Of a stretch of 64,000 bases of DNA, positions 1 to 11,250 are shown one piece after another. The notes beneath the pieces were generated by a model. The model worked only from the letters and a program-made list of their open reading frames with translations, did no database searches and was not told the origin of the DNA. Where the stretch lies: the NCBI GenBank assembly GCA_037042185.1, contig JAXQJY010000029.1, positions 1,488,001 through 1,552,000 of the forward strand. The letters are read 5' to 3'. Each line of letters opens with the position of its first letter. The first letter of the stretch is position 1. The position numbers were made by a program, and so were the translations under genes. This DNA is from Sordariomycetes sp. S80-01Y (lineage: Eukaryota > Ascomycota > Sordariomycetes).

Positions 1-572
1 AGTTAATTGACCGGGTTTCCTTGTTTCGCGAAGTGACCGTCTGTCCAGCGACCCCTAGATTCACTACTGAACATCTTTGATAAGCTCATCCCACCAAGCC
101 CCGCCCCCCCCTTCGCCAGCCATAATAACTATCCGCACACACCTAGTCGGGCTGGGGAAACATTGCCTCCGTACAACCGACCGTCCGTCACCCATAGCGT
201 CGGAAACATCGTATAGATGGCGTCGCACCGCACGAGGCGATGCGGGAGCACCAAGATCGCGGAGCCGGGCGGCGGCGCGCGGTCACGTCTCACCCGTCCC
301 ACCACCCTCACTTCATCTATCCACCCCATCGACGTGGTAGACCTCACCGTAGCTGCCATGTGCTACAGACCAGATCACGCGGTTTTGTTGACGGGAGGGG
401 GGCCGTGTCATGTGTATAATCACTGCCCGCGCTATCCTTGTGCTGGGTACTATGTGATATCAAGATGCGAATCGACTATGACACCCTTTCGGCTCCACTT
501 GCTCACTCACTCACTCACTCACCACTTACTCCTGTCTAGGGTGTAAACATACTGTGAGCAGCGAGGAAGCGA
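1..572. other. Intergenic stretch 3' of dpb4
   Basis: No supportable gene. Short open frames on both strands lack any recognisable family. The only visible structure is a (CTCA)5 microsatellite at about 502-521. The downstream side of dpb4, including its 3' UTR, falls here. Confidence 0.5.
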
Positions 573-1804
573 TCAGTCACTGTCGTCTCCATCCAGAGCC
601 TCATCCCTCTCCTCACCCCTGACCCGATCCTCGATCCCGTCGTCCTGCTGCTCACGCGACTCTTCCTCACTCGCCTCGTCCTCTTCGTCCTCCTCCACCT
701 CGTCATCCTGCTCCTCTTCATCTTGCTGGGCGTCGTCGTCCTCTGTCTCGGCGTCGTCATGCTCGACAGTGTCGACGGTGGCGTCAGGATCGACGCGGGC
801 CTTCTTGGCCCTGTGCGCGTCGTCGGCGAGGGACGTGTCGCCCGGCGTCGCCGAGTCGGCCATGGAGACATCCGCGTCGGGCGGCTGGGAAGTGCCGTCG
901 GTCTGGGGGTCGTTGGGGCCGCCGGTCTTGGCAGCTTTTACCTTTGCGCGGTAGGATGTGCGCTTTTCGGTCTGGATCTGGTTGAACTCTGCGCGTCAAG
1001 TCAGTACTGCGCCTGCCTGCCGACCCTGCTCTCGATCTGGCCCGGGAGCAGGGAATTGTAGTGAACATAAGGCGCGCAAAGGTGACATACTGTTGTATTC
1101 CGCCTCCAGCCTCTCCTTCAAGAACCCAAACTCTACGTCATCAAGCGCCTTGAACACATCTGCCGGGGAGATGGTCTTCTTGCCCATACTCATAGTATGA
1201 TCATTCGCACTTGTTGCTCGGTCAGCCACTTGTCCTCTCGTGCTGTTTGTTCTCCTCCCCACTCATTCTCCTCGCAGGAATGGATCCCACGCCCTGTGCA
1301 TAAAAGTGAAGCAAACCACGCAATGACTTACTTTGACGCCAAGTAGTTCACAAATACAGTCGTGCTCTTGCTCATTGCCAGCACCGCATTGGCCTGAATC
1401 TGCGTGTTCGCCGGCAGGACCCCCTTGGCCAACCTCGTAATGATGCTTTTTGGCAGCGTCAGGTCTTCGATCGAAACGGCGGTAGCCTCGTGATGCTTGA
1501 TGGAGGGCTGCTCGTCCTCGGTCTCATCCCCGCCCTGCTGCGTGGCCTGCGACTCGCCGCCCTGCTGGGCCTGGGATGGCGGCTGCGATGGCTTATGATG
1601 CGGCATCTTAGCCAAGGGGGGCGAGGTCGACGATGATGGCTTTGACGGAGCAGCCGGGTCTGGCTGCGGTGCTGCGCTGGATGTGGGCACTCTGGCCGAC
1701 GGCTGAGGCTCTGTGTAGTCGTCCTTGAGGGCGAAGCGGGCGCTGGATGTGTCCTCCCGCTGTGACACGTCCGACTTGCGAGCGTCGGATTTGCGGGCTG
1801 GCAT
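573..1804 (-). CDS. dpb4: DNA polymerase epsilon subunit D (Dpb4/POLE3-like histone-fold protein)
   Basis: Predicted small histone-fold subunit of DNA polymerase epsilon. The family pairs with a Dpb3/POLE4-type partner on nascent DNA and also serves in ISW2/CHRAC remodelling complexes; a nuclear role is expected. Three exons are inferred: 1804-1332, 1209-1091 and 988-573, giving 335 residues. The donors are GTAAGT and GTATGT, and both joins keep the frame. The histone fold spans roughly residues 113-198: it begins LPKSIITRLAK, passes through VFVNYLAS at the first intron, and ends FGFLKERLEAEYN after the second. The first ~110 residues are a Ser/Pro/Gln-rich extension. The tail is strongly acidic (Asp/Glu runs), as in other fungal Dpb4 proteins. 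The start is the first ATG of the open frame. An ACGCGT box lies upstream. The family call is firm; the N-terminal extension is less certain. Confidence 0.88.
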
Positions 1805-2361
1805 GGTGGAGGTGGAGGTGGAGGTGAGATATCGGAATGTCGAGTATCTACCACGTGTGGTTAAGGGGAGCGCAGCACCCGGATAACCGCCCAGGGGTCG
1901 TGGATGGTTGTAATGAAGCCGCTAGCCAGCCCAGTCATGTAACCAGTCGCCGAGTTAACGTGATTGATGAGTCTGTTTGCTGCGTGGGGTGGTTTGGCGT
2001 TGAAGTTGGCGGTGAGAGATGTGAAGGCTGAGGTTCAAAATGAGAGGTGCGAGACGATGGATGGACGTTGAAATCCAGTCGCGTCGTGAGACGCGTGCCC
2101 CCACCCGCGTTAAGTACCTTAGATAGCGCTCGCGGGGAAACCTCCGCCATTGTCTTAACATGCACTTTCCATCGACAGGTGGAAGCATAATCTTTTTGTC
2201 GCTCTTTGACGCTGTCAAAATCATATGAAAGGAGGTGTATCTCATGCATGCTCGCTCAAAATGCTCATTCTGGACCACAATGTCAAACCAGCCGCCACAG
2301 ATCCCACATCAAATCGACCGCACTTGGCCAGTCTCGCCATCTACTCCCGGTGCTCATGTGC
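1805..2361. other. Intergenic region upstream of dpb4, downstream of the metallopeptidase gene
   Basis: No gene supported. It should hold the dpb4 promoter on the minus strand and the metallopeptidase 3' UTR. It contains an MCB-like ACGCGT box (2091-2096). A short tandem of the 8-mer TGCTCATG begins inside it and runs into the metallopeptidase stop codon. Confidence 0.5.
2091..2096. promoter_or_regulatory. MCB-like box (ACGCGT) upstream of dpb4
   Basis: The palindrome ACGCGT lies about 290 bases upstream of the dpb4 ATG. In yeasts MBF binds ACGCGT in promoters of DNA replication genes, so the position fits G1/S control. A 6-mer alone occurs by chance, and this one sits inside a hairpin-like sequence that recurs near 9.6 kb. 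Confidence 0.3.
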
Positions 2362-2373
2362 TCATGTGCTCAT
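2351..2373. repeat. Short tandem repeat (TGCTCATG, about 2.9 copies)
   Basis: Three consecutive near-complete copies of an 8-base unit. They overlap the last codons and stop of the metallopeptidase gene on the minus strand. Confidence 0.8.
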
Positions 2374-4837
2374 AAAGGCATCCTCATCGTCGTAACCCCC
2401 ATCCTCGTCCTCGGTGATGACCTCTTCAGTGCCCGAATCCTCGTCTCGCGGCGTCTGCATCCCGTTAGCCCTAGCGCTCCTCGCAAGCTCGACAGACCCC
2501 CGTTTCGAGGAACTGCCCGTCGAAGTCACGTACAATCTTTCTCCGCTTGGAGCTTCTGCCGGGGCCGCCTTTGGGCGGGTGCTGCAGCTCGGGCATGTCG
2601 TAGAGAGAGGCGGGGAGGTCCTTGTCCCTGGGCGCCGTGACGATGCCGAACTCGCGGGCCATGCCCCAGGCGTTGCTGTTCCCGTAGAATCCGATGATCT
2701 TGTGGCCGGGCTCAGGCTCTGCCTTCACGTCAGTATTGCAATTCTCTTCTCAGCCTTGACAGAGCACGGGAACTTACCGAGGTAGGAGACCGTCCTATCT
2801 CCGTGCCCCTTCTCATTCAACGCCCCCATTGCTTTCCCATTGTCTAGCCAAATCCTCAAACCCTCAAGGCCAGCGTCCGTGACTCCGCCTGTGTGGCAGA
2901 CCGCAATTTTCGTTACCTCCACCCCCTTCGGCAGAGCCAACTTTCTCGCCTGATGACCGCCCATTCCATGATTGTGTCCCGAGTAGCCGCTGGTTCGCGG
3001 GCCGCAAGGCACGGAGGTGCCGTCGCGGTAGTACACCACGGCGCCATCCAGTCCGCAGCCTACTCGGATGTCGATCTTGTTGGCCGTGATGAGTGTGTTG
3101 CCCGGGCCGCGCTTGGCGAGCATGACCGCCCATGGCTGGGAGTCGTCGTTTGTGCTCGGGTCGCCGATGGACTTCTTGTTGAGGCGGATGTTGCTGCCCG
3201 GGATCTTGATCCAGGATCGAGAGTTGAGGAGGACCCAGAGATCGAAAGATGCCTCTTTGCCATTCATGCAGAGAAGTTCCAATATGAGGGGCTTGCCCCG
3301 GCTGTAGTTGCTCTCGAGGTAGTCGAAGGTGAAGTGGACCAGTTTCGCCGGACCTTCTACGCTTGTGTTTGGCTGAACCTTGCCGTCGAGCAAAACCCTT
3401 GCGTAACCTGCTTCGCAGAAGATCGCGACTTTAACCACGTCCTGTTCCATATCATCCTTGAACAGGACCTGGGGTCCTTCCGCAGGTACCACTGGGCCGT
3501 CTGTAGGGATGCGGAAGTGCGGCAGGTTCTTGAAGCAGACCAGGTCACTAAGATCCCAGTGGCAGCCGTGCTTGGAGTCGGGGGTGACGGGCCCGAGACC
3601 CTCGACGCCGGTCTTGAGGCTCTTTGCCGTTCTAGCGAGGAAGGCTTGGGCCCAGTCGCGAGAGTAGCCTCTGGACATGATACCCTTCCCGTGTGGCCTG
3701 GAGAAGGCATGCCCAACTTCGTGGAGGAAGGCCCCCTGACCAACAGTGCAGGCTTCCCACATGGTGGCGCACTCGCCGTTGTCGTTGCCCACCGAATCAC
3801 CGGGGACAGTCATGTCGAGAAGGCAGCCGGGGATCTCCTCGAAGAACCGCGGCCAGGCGTACGTCAAGTGACTTCCGAAGATGCCCAGGCTGAGACCGTC
3901 AGGGTCGTGGGCACCGAGCGCAGCATGACCGAGGATCAGGTCCGAGCGGGACTCGTACGCTGAGTCCAGGATCAAGCCCGCGACGACCGGCTTGGCCTGG
4001 CCCAGGAACGGCGCGCCGTGCTGTCGAAGAGCCGCCTTGAAGATGGAGTGAAGCTCTTCCTTTTTCTTCCCGGCGGGGTTTTGCTGGGCGAGGTCCTTGT
4101 TTCGCAGCTCCTTGACCGTCAAGTTGGTCCTGACGATGTGAACTTTGACGACGCTGCCCAGGTCCCCTGCGCCCTGGCCCTGGCGGACAGACTCCTGCGT
4201 CAGAGTATCTAGGTCCCATTCCTCCTCCAAGCGGAACGACCGTCGACCGAGGCCGGCGGCACGGATGTCCTCGGCCACTTGAGCTTGCCACATCAAAGCC
4301 GTCATGCGGAACTTGGCAATGGCAGCGTCGAGCGAGGAGTGCGTGCTTGAGATGCACCCATGCTTTCCAGGAGGGCAGTCGATCAGTAAAGGAGAGTCCG
4401 CCGCAACCATGATGGCAAGGTGTAGCGGCGGCGCACTGGGGACTGGCGTATAATCGACGAACAGCTATGCCTCATCAGCTCCCAGTCCGTGCCGACTCTG
4501 CTTGGAGGGGGATACGCACCTTACCCTGGGCGTCACAGCCGCCCGGCTCCCCAGCGTTTTTGAAGAATAAGTAATTCCTCCCTGGGCTCAAGTAGACCAG
4601 CGCCCGCCAGTAGCCTTGACACATGGGCCATCTCTGCGTCGGGAAGGTAGTCTCGTCGCCCTTATTCCTCGTCTCAATATCGACGAAGCCATCGGGTCGA
4701 GAGGTCTTGAGACAGCGGCCGGTAATGAGAACGCAGCGTTGGTGAACTTCCTCGGCATCCGAGATGTTGTCAAAGGTGAAGAAGCCGGAGGGCATCATTG
4801 CGGCGGGCTTGGGGTGCGCGGGGATTGGCACTCGCAT
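2362..4837 (-). CDS. Putative zinc metallopeptidase with C-terminal jacalin-like domain (YIL108W family)
   Basis: Predicted 760-residue protein of the fungal putative metallopeptidase family (Pfam Metallopep type, yeast YIL108W). Four exons are inferred: 4837-4520, 4464-2778, 2718-2534 and 2454-2362; all joins keep frame. Residues 354-364 carry HEVGH followed by a third His, HExxHxxxxxH spacing as in metzincins but with Ser where Gly is usual. GIMSRGY soon after may be the Met-turn. The distal third (about residue 540 onward) resembles a jacalin-type beta-prism lectin domain, with a Gly-rich loop and the IIGFYGNS strand. No signal peptide is evident, so a cytosolic or nuclear location is likely. 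The last exon adds an acidic tail ending in FMST; without that GTACGT/CAG intron the frame would stop about 90 bases earlier. Substrate and biological role are unknown. Confidence 0.82.
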
Positions 4838-5776
4838 CCGAGCCAGTGAGAAGGAATCCGATTGCGAGGGGATGAATGGCGACTCAAATTTTAGGACTTG
4901 AAAAGGTCATCTTATAGAGATGAGCCTCGCCAAGACCGTGATCTGGACCGTGCCCCTTGGTGGTGAGATAGCCAGGCAGCCGGAGGCGCAGCGCAGCCGA
5001 GGACAACGTCCTGTCCAATCTTGGACTAAGCGAGGCCTTGGACTGTACCAAACAACCAATAAAGACTATGTGATCATGACCTGAATTGTTAGATGATCAT
5101 CGTGAAATTCACACCTTGATTCAGGTCGACGTCTTCACGGGGGTCTCCCATGGTGGATCTGGAGTATCAGGCAGCATGATCCACATTGGCCAATACTCTT
5201 GGGGCGGTTGCCCCGAGCACTCGGCCGTATGCATACATTGAACATTTTGCATTGATTTGGAGATGGTCATCTATCGCACGTGTTGCATAGTAACAAAAGA
5301 GGCGTGTTTGACCCTGTCAACATCGCCATTCGCATCAACTTCATCGCTTCGTCGTCGAAGTGTGGTCTCTTGGACCAAACTTCAGGGTATATCCATCATA
5401 ACAAGTTTAGGTAGAAAAGAATAGGATACAATCCCACAGACAGTCTCTAGGACCTCGAAATATAGACCTCGAAAGGCAAGTGCCCACTGTCAGCTCAACC
5501 GAGCGGCGGTTTAGCCTGACTAAGTCCTGCTGCGTTGTTGGCGGACTTTTAATCAGGCGGACCCCATCGTTGCTTTGTAGAGTGACAGCGTTCTGAGAGC
5601 TCTCCAGGCGTTGTTTCACGCCGAATCAGCCTCCCTGTTCTCGGAATCGAGCTTGGGGGGGAAGCCTCGTGGTAGGGCTGTCAGATAGTTGAACAAGCGC
5701 AAGTCATCATCGTGACTTGACGTGCTGTGATTCAACATTGGGGAAGTGGATACAGACGGGTTACGGCCCAACATTT
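4838..5776. other. Intergenic region
   Basis: No gene supported. It holds the upstream region of the metallopeptidase gene (minus strand) and the 3' flank of the membrane-protein gene. Composition is more AT-rich than the adjacent coding sequence. One 70-codon open frame at 5407-5619 has no recognisable features. Confidence 0.5.
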
Positions 5777-6547
5777 TCAACCAATAGCTCGACCGATCTC
5801 GTGCTTCTGAAGCAGAGGACGAGGAGAGAGACCGCCTGGTGAGGTGGCTTCGTCAAGGGACATGCGAGGCCGGTTCTCGGTAGCAGAGTAGATTCTCTCG
5901 TGGCTGCGAGGGGCTGAGCCACGTCGAGGGATGTTGTCCGCGGATTGACGAGTGCGTAGGTCAATAGCGGGCTGTCCGTACCATCGATCCCGCGGAGCTG
6001 TGGCACTGACGGCGCCGTAAGCGCTCTTGTGCCGTTGATGTTGGCTGGCATGGTTCTTCGACAAGCGAGAGGGCTGGCGCTTGAGCTGGGGAACGAAGGC
6101 GTCGTCTCCCTGGACAGTATCATCGGTCAGACCAGGCCGAGCGTTGGGGGCTCGAGCAAGGACTGGTGTTTGCGGCAGATCTATGCTGTGCTTCACTGGG
6201 CCGAAAGAGCGAGGTGACTGCTCGCTCGAGATTCGAGAATTGTTCTGGTAGACAATGACGCTCGGTGGCTTCTGGCAGGAGCTGACGGAGCTGTTCTGTT
6301 GGTGGTGTCGTCGCGACTTGTGGTAGCTGTTGGATCGTGGTGTCTCAGGGATAGGCTCCTTTTCTTCATCATGCCTGTCGTTCTTCCAAGACTCGATCTC
6401 CTCATCGGCAATGGGAGTGATGCCGCGGTTGAACAGGCGGCTGTTGCGGTTTAGGCCGTACCGCCACAGACCAAGGACAAGGCCGATGACAAAGACGACC
6501 GGGATCACGGTCGAGAGAATGATGGTGAGGCTCTTGCTGGCCGCCAT
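5777..6547 (-). CDS. Uncharacterised single-pass membrane protein
   Basis: Unbroken 256-residue frame starting at an ATG. A hydrophobic segment at residues 7-29 (LTIILSTVIPVVFVIGLVLGLW) is followed by basic residues and a long hydrophilic tail rich in Ser, Arg, Pro and His. This layout suggests an N-terminal signal anchor with a cytosolic tail. The juxtamembrane segment RLFNRGITPIADEEIESWK looks like a conserved block of small fungal membrane proteins with no assigned function. The tail has several RxxS-like sites that could be phosphorylated (inference). No enzymatic motif is visible. The frame, composition and membrane segment support a real gene; the function is unknown. Confidence 0.68.
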   Translation of the reverse strand: MAASKSLTIILSTVIPVVFVIGLVLGLWRYGLNRNSRLFNRGITPIADEEIESWKNDRHDEEKEPIPETPRSNSYHKSRRHHQQNSSVSSCQKPPSVIVYQNNSRISSEQSPRSFGPVKHSIDLPQTPVLARAPNARPGLTDDTVQGDDAFVPQLKRQPSRLSKNHASQHQRHKSAYGAVSATAPRDRWYGQPAIDLRTRQSADNIPRRGSAPRSHERIYSATENRPRMSLDEATSPGGLSPRPLLQKHEIGRAIG

Positions 6548-7894
6548 CGCAACGGTTCCATTCCCGTTCCAAGCGTTTACAAAAGGGTCCGTATATAGCC
6601 AAGCCGCCGGGATGAGAATCGGCAGCTAGGTTAGATGGGAAACGAAGAGAATTGTCGGTGCCAGAGGACTGAAGTCAGTTGCACCAGGCAAAACGAGGGA
6701 CGAGGGTCTGTTGGAGAGGGTTAGCAAATGCAATTTAAGGACCATACGTGAGTTCACCGCCTAGCTCACGGCCGGCCAAGGTCGTCTCCATCATCGAGAT
6801 CAGACGAAGTGCGGCAGACATACCAATGAGGCTGAAACGGATCAGCAGCCTGCTCAGCGAGCTGCTCTCTCAGGACGAGCTGGAGCGATTGACCAAGAGC
6901 AAGTCGAGAGGCGAGTGAGATGGCCAGGCACAGGTGCCTCGGGATGGCTGAGGGGCATCGGGACGGGGAGGAGGGCAAGGAAGCAGCGGAGCGGGAGGGG
7001 AGTCCTGATATACGAGGCTCTCGCCGGGCCTCTCACCTACCGTCCGCAGGCGGTCGACCGCATCGTATCGTCGGCAGGTGTGGTGGGACGCAAAGGCTCC
7101 TCCGCAGCATCAGCGTCGTCCTCGGCGGTGATGGGCAATGGTGGCTGCAGGGCAGGTCTGCTAGCTGAGGGGACCCCGGTCACGCCCAGGAGACCGCGCA
7201 GGCAGTGAGGGCCAGTGGCAGGCCAGCAGAAGCGCTGAAACATGGCCCATCGTGAGAAGCGAGGGGGGGAGGGGGGCTAAATCGAGGTGCATACATGATA
7301 CATGGTGAAGCAGGTGGGTGCGTGTTTCTGAGGGGAGGACAGTGGGCACAGGTGGTTTCGAGGCTTGCGAGGCCATGGGTGCCACTGGCAGTGGTTGGGG
7401 CTGCCCCCACCTCCGGCCGCCAAACATGATGTGAGAGGCACCTGGGCTCTGTAAGCGCACCCCGGCCGCCCCCGCCGGCCCCCTGTCAGCGCGCTGGGAT
7501 AACGTGGCGCTCGGCATCACCCTTCACCACCTTGTGCTTCATCACAGGCACCTCTGCGGTCATTCTGCCCTCCAACTGCAAGACGCCCACGACTGGCTGT
7601 CAGACTGCCAGATCACTCGTCGCGCCCGTGTGTTGGGTGTGTCTTGGGCCTACACACATTGACACATTACTATGGCCCAGACCACGCGCTACGCACTGCG
7701 AGCCTTTAGGCTTGCAGGGGCCTTGTCGAATTGGCTTGGCCGTCGGTGAGGGTGGTGGTGGGCCAGCACTCAGGAACAAGGCACAGCCAAGGGCAATCCG
7801 GATTGTCCGCCTTCAGGCACACAGGAACAGGAACAGGCTCAGGAACAGACCCATCCGAGATGGGGGGCCACTGGTCATGGCAATTGTCGATGCC

Positions 7895-7942
7895 GTGATG
7901 GTGATGGTGATGGTGATGCCCACGCCCACGCCCACGCCCACC
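7895..7942. repeat. Adjacent hexanucleotide microsatellites (GTGATG)4 and (CCCACG)4
   Basis: Four copies of GTGATG run directly into about four copies of CCCACG. Both are simple repeats in a gene-poor stretch. Confidence 0.85.
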
Positions 7943-10900
7943 CTACCCAGGCACGCCCGTCGTCTTATCCCTCACTTCTCTTGCATTCGGTGCACGTTGT
8001 ATCCGCTGTAAGGAAGTCATTCCGCAGATTCGACATCGCACAATACGACGTCAGTCCTGTCCACGGCCCGCGCCTCGGCCAATGCCCTTGCATACATCGG
8101 CGCCGACAGTCCACGGCGTCCGCTCGAGAGATGCTGTATGAAGCCGTGACAGCTGCGGCCTCCCGCCTGCCTGACATGATCTGCTGTGGTTTGCTTCTCC
8201 CAGCCTCAGACACGCAGGGCTCCCGTGTCTTGTCTGGGCGGTGAGGCAGGCAGTCTCACTCAATTCGAGCGTATCTTGACGCGCTCGAGCTCTGAGTACC
8301 GACGCCATCTTACCGAGTGCACGATAAGCCGTCGACGTCTGAGGGAAGAGCCGAGCGATCTGGGTTCGCAGTTCTCAATCAGGCACAAACCCCGTCGCCA
8401 GGGTCGATCGCAGACGTATCCCTTCCTGGCTCCTGGCGGTGTTTGTCGGTCTTTAGCAGAGGATTTCCCCACGAACAGCAGCTGGCAGGGGTTTGAATGG
8501 TGGCCCACCGCCATGCCGCGTCGATTCTTGGACGGACCGCATTTTAGTGCCGGAGAAGGCTGTCCTTTTGGTCCATGCCCCCCAGCTCGAGAAGTTGCAA
8601 GTCGCTCTGGCGATTCATCGGAAACCTGATCTTCTCGATCATCTTTGGCAATATCACGATGAGGCAGCGTCTGGCGCTCGTCACCCGTAAGTTTACGGCC
8701 TCGGCTCTTGAGCTTGATTGAATGGACCGAGTCAGTTACAGATCGACGTCTTATTCTCATCATCATCGACTCTGCTCTATCTAAAACTGCGCGTATTTGT
8801 TCGTGAGGGGCGATCCGTCCGTTCCAGATCGCTGAGGGGCACGGTGCTGCGCTACGCGCTTCGCAATTATGGAGTACGGGCTCGTTTTCCGTCAGCCAGC
8901 ACAAACGGCGACGGGGTCTCTTGGTTTCGTCCTGATCGTCTGCTGCCACGGGAGATCCGCCGCCTACGAGCTGAACGGCGTGATTGTCGTCGCGCGACGT
9001 CCGAATTCAACCTCATCCGCAGGTCTGGCCTATCCAGCCGCTGGTCCCAGCCTGAGGTCCCAACGAGGTAGTCCCTAAAGTTCTCCCACACCACATCATG
9101 AAAGTCCCGAATACGGAAGCGAAGCTAGAATACGCACATGACCACGAAGATGGTGTGCAACAGGCGCCACCATCTGATCCCAAGAGGCACAAGCCCGGGC
9201 AGCCACACCTCCATTCACCGCTTCTCCAGATTAACCACCAATATTTTGTGGTGACCTCCCCTGAAACGGGCTGGCGCCGAGCACCACCGGACACGCATCG
9301 ACGCGCGCTTCTGCAAGGCACAAGCTTGAGCAAGAGGAAAGCCGCGTCGCTCCATTCCCCTTCCCTCCCTCCTTGCTTCACCAGGCGGAGGTTGGTCAAT
9401 GACTTGCAGCAGCCGTGGATCCCGCTCCGCCCCCAGCCTAGGATGGCGCGGGTCTTAGATACCCGATCATCGACCACGCTTCTTGCTTTTTCCCCCCTCC
9501 AAGGCAAGGGAGAGGAACGGGCTAGATCATCACTGGAAAGAACTAAGTGAGCGCACTTACAAGCTCGGCTCCGAAGGTTGCTCTGCTCGACCAAATTGTG
9601 ACACTGCCCTTGCGTCGTGAGACGCGTGGAATCTTCAGGCGGTCAGCAAGCCTCGAAACCCGGACCTTGACACGGCGATAGGCGAGTTTGCGGAGCACGA
9701 TTGAGGGTTGTCAGGTTTGAAGTATCCGCACGGAAGCGTCATCTGCTATCCACTTGCTATGCGTTGGATGTGAGCTGCGCATGCGACATGCGATATGCGA
9801 TTCGAGGTGAAGCCTCCAGGGAAGAACTTGGCCTGTCCCTGCTACCGACAAGCAAGAAGTATGCGTAAGCCACGCCGCGCGCCGACTTCAAGTTCAGCCA
9901 ACGTCAATGTCGCTATCGATAAGCTTCGGCTCGCCAACCTGGAACGACCCTGTCACGAGCATGAGATGCTACTTGATCCATCGTGAATTCCACTCGCCTG
10001 CGTCTGCAGTTTCGAATATCATGTACGCCAACCAACTCCGTCCAGGGCCACAAACACGTCAGAGAGGGCACCTTGACCCCGCCCCCGCTTGTTTACTCCT
10101 ATCGTCAACAATCGGGCTCAAGCTGACGACTCCGCCCGGTGAAGCCGCCAGCGCTTCAATGTCGGTGTCGTAGTGATGGCCGAGCCGCCGACGGGTCAGC
10201 CTACGCCATTTCAAGCTGCTTTGTCCGAGTTCTGTAACCGATACGTCCCGAGCTATGCTCTCCCGGTCTGCGTATTACAACATGGCTGTGTACTTTGTGG
10301 TTCTCTGAGCTGGCATGCATGTAGTTGCCAGGTCCAGGGAGCTAAGTTCGCCTCAGTAGCTTCTCGTAATCATAGTCCGAGCAGTCTGCAACGGTTGACC
10401 GTCTGAGTCGTGTCTTGGATGTTTGGCAAATAGTACATGACTATTCAAGCGCATAAGCACCTCCGGGGTTTAAACCCATGGAGACAAGAGCATCTCGTAC
10501 ATCCTCTACGTCGAACACTACGGATCCCGGCTCTACATACAAGACTGCCCCTAGAGAGCTTCCGCTCTACGACACAGTAGCCGAGTGGGAACGAGTCGCG
10601 TTGCTCTTACAAGAATCCGTGGATAATCAGATGCATTCCCTTAACTCATTTTCAATAATAGCTATGGCGACTTAGTTCCGCCGTTGCGGTGCTCTGAGCC
10701 ATCTACGCTATAGTTCAATCAATCAAGCCCCAGGGTTGAGCGTAGGTGATTAATGTTGCGGGGTTTTTTGGTGACCCAAAAGATCAAAACCCTGTTCTTT
10801 GACTTGCCGAGCTTCTCCGAAGATAAACCTTCATGAAGGATATGCTCATGGGTTATTCCTGGCCACCGAATCCCTGTTGTGATGTGAAATGGATGCAGTT

Positions 10901-11162
10901 GGCTGGCGTCCCCAAGCTCCCCCATGCATTGTGTTCTAGGTTGAAGAGATTGCACATGCTGCCCTTGACCTGAAGGAAGCCAACTTACAGGTGCAGGAAA
11001 GAAGGACCATCTTGTCCTCCATGACGGATTCGCATGACGTGCACTCCAAAGGAGGCAATCGAGCGTAGACGAGCACCTCAGCCGCGGTCCAACCTCACCT
11101 CAGGGACCGGTCACCCTTTCTAGCACCGTCATAAGCCAAAAAGACGGTTGCAAGATCAGGAA

Positions 11163-11250
11163 TCAGAGTAGTATAGTGGTTAATTCCTTTGACCAACTAC
11201 TATAACAAGAACCGCAAGACTCTAGGTTCGGGTGCAGCTGTGACCTGCTG
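11163..11250 (+). repeat. tRNA-derived relic, possible SINE head
   Basis: The segment GTAGTATAGTGGTTAA (11168-11183) matches the internal A box of Asp/Glu/His-type tRNAs almost perfectly. GGTTCGGGTGC (11225-11235) resembles a degraded B box at the normal spacing. The flanks do not pair as an acceptor stem and no clean anticodon arm forms, so it is not a working tRNA gene. It could be a decayed tRNA gene or the 5' head of a tRNA-derived SINE whose body lies in the AT-richer sequence downstream. I cannot find a second copy within this window. Confidence 0.45.

Noticed and set aside
2893-3963. 356-codon plus-strand open frame
   Set aside because: It lies wholly antisense to the metallopeptidase exon, which carries HExxH and jacalin features. 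The antisense frame has no domain and reflects GC-rich third positions.
8260-8949. 229-codon minus-strand open frame in the gene-poor region
   Set aside because: Arg/Ser/Pro-rich with no domain, and overlapped by plus-strand frames of similar quality. No splice partners restore a known family.
9013-9594. 193-codon minus-strand open frame
   Set aside because: Opposed by a 150-codon plus-strand frame. Composition is chance-like (Trp/Cys/Gly-rich) and no motif was found.
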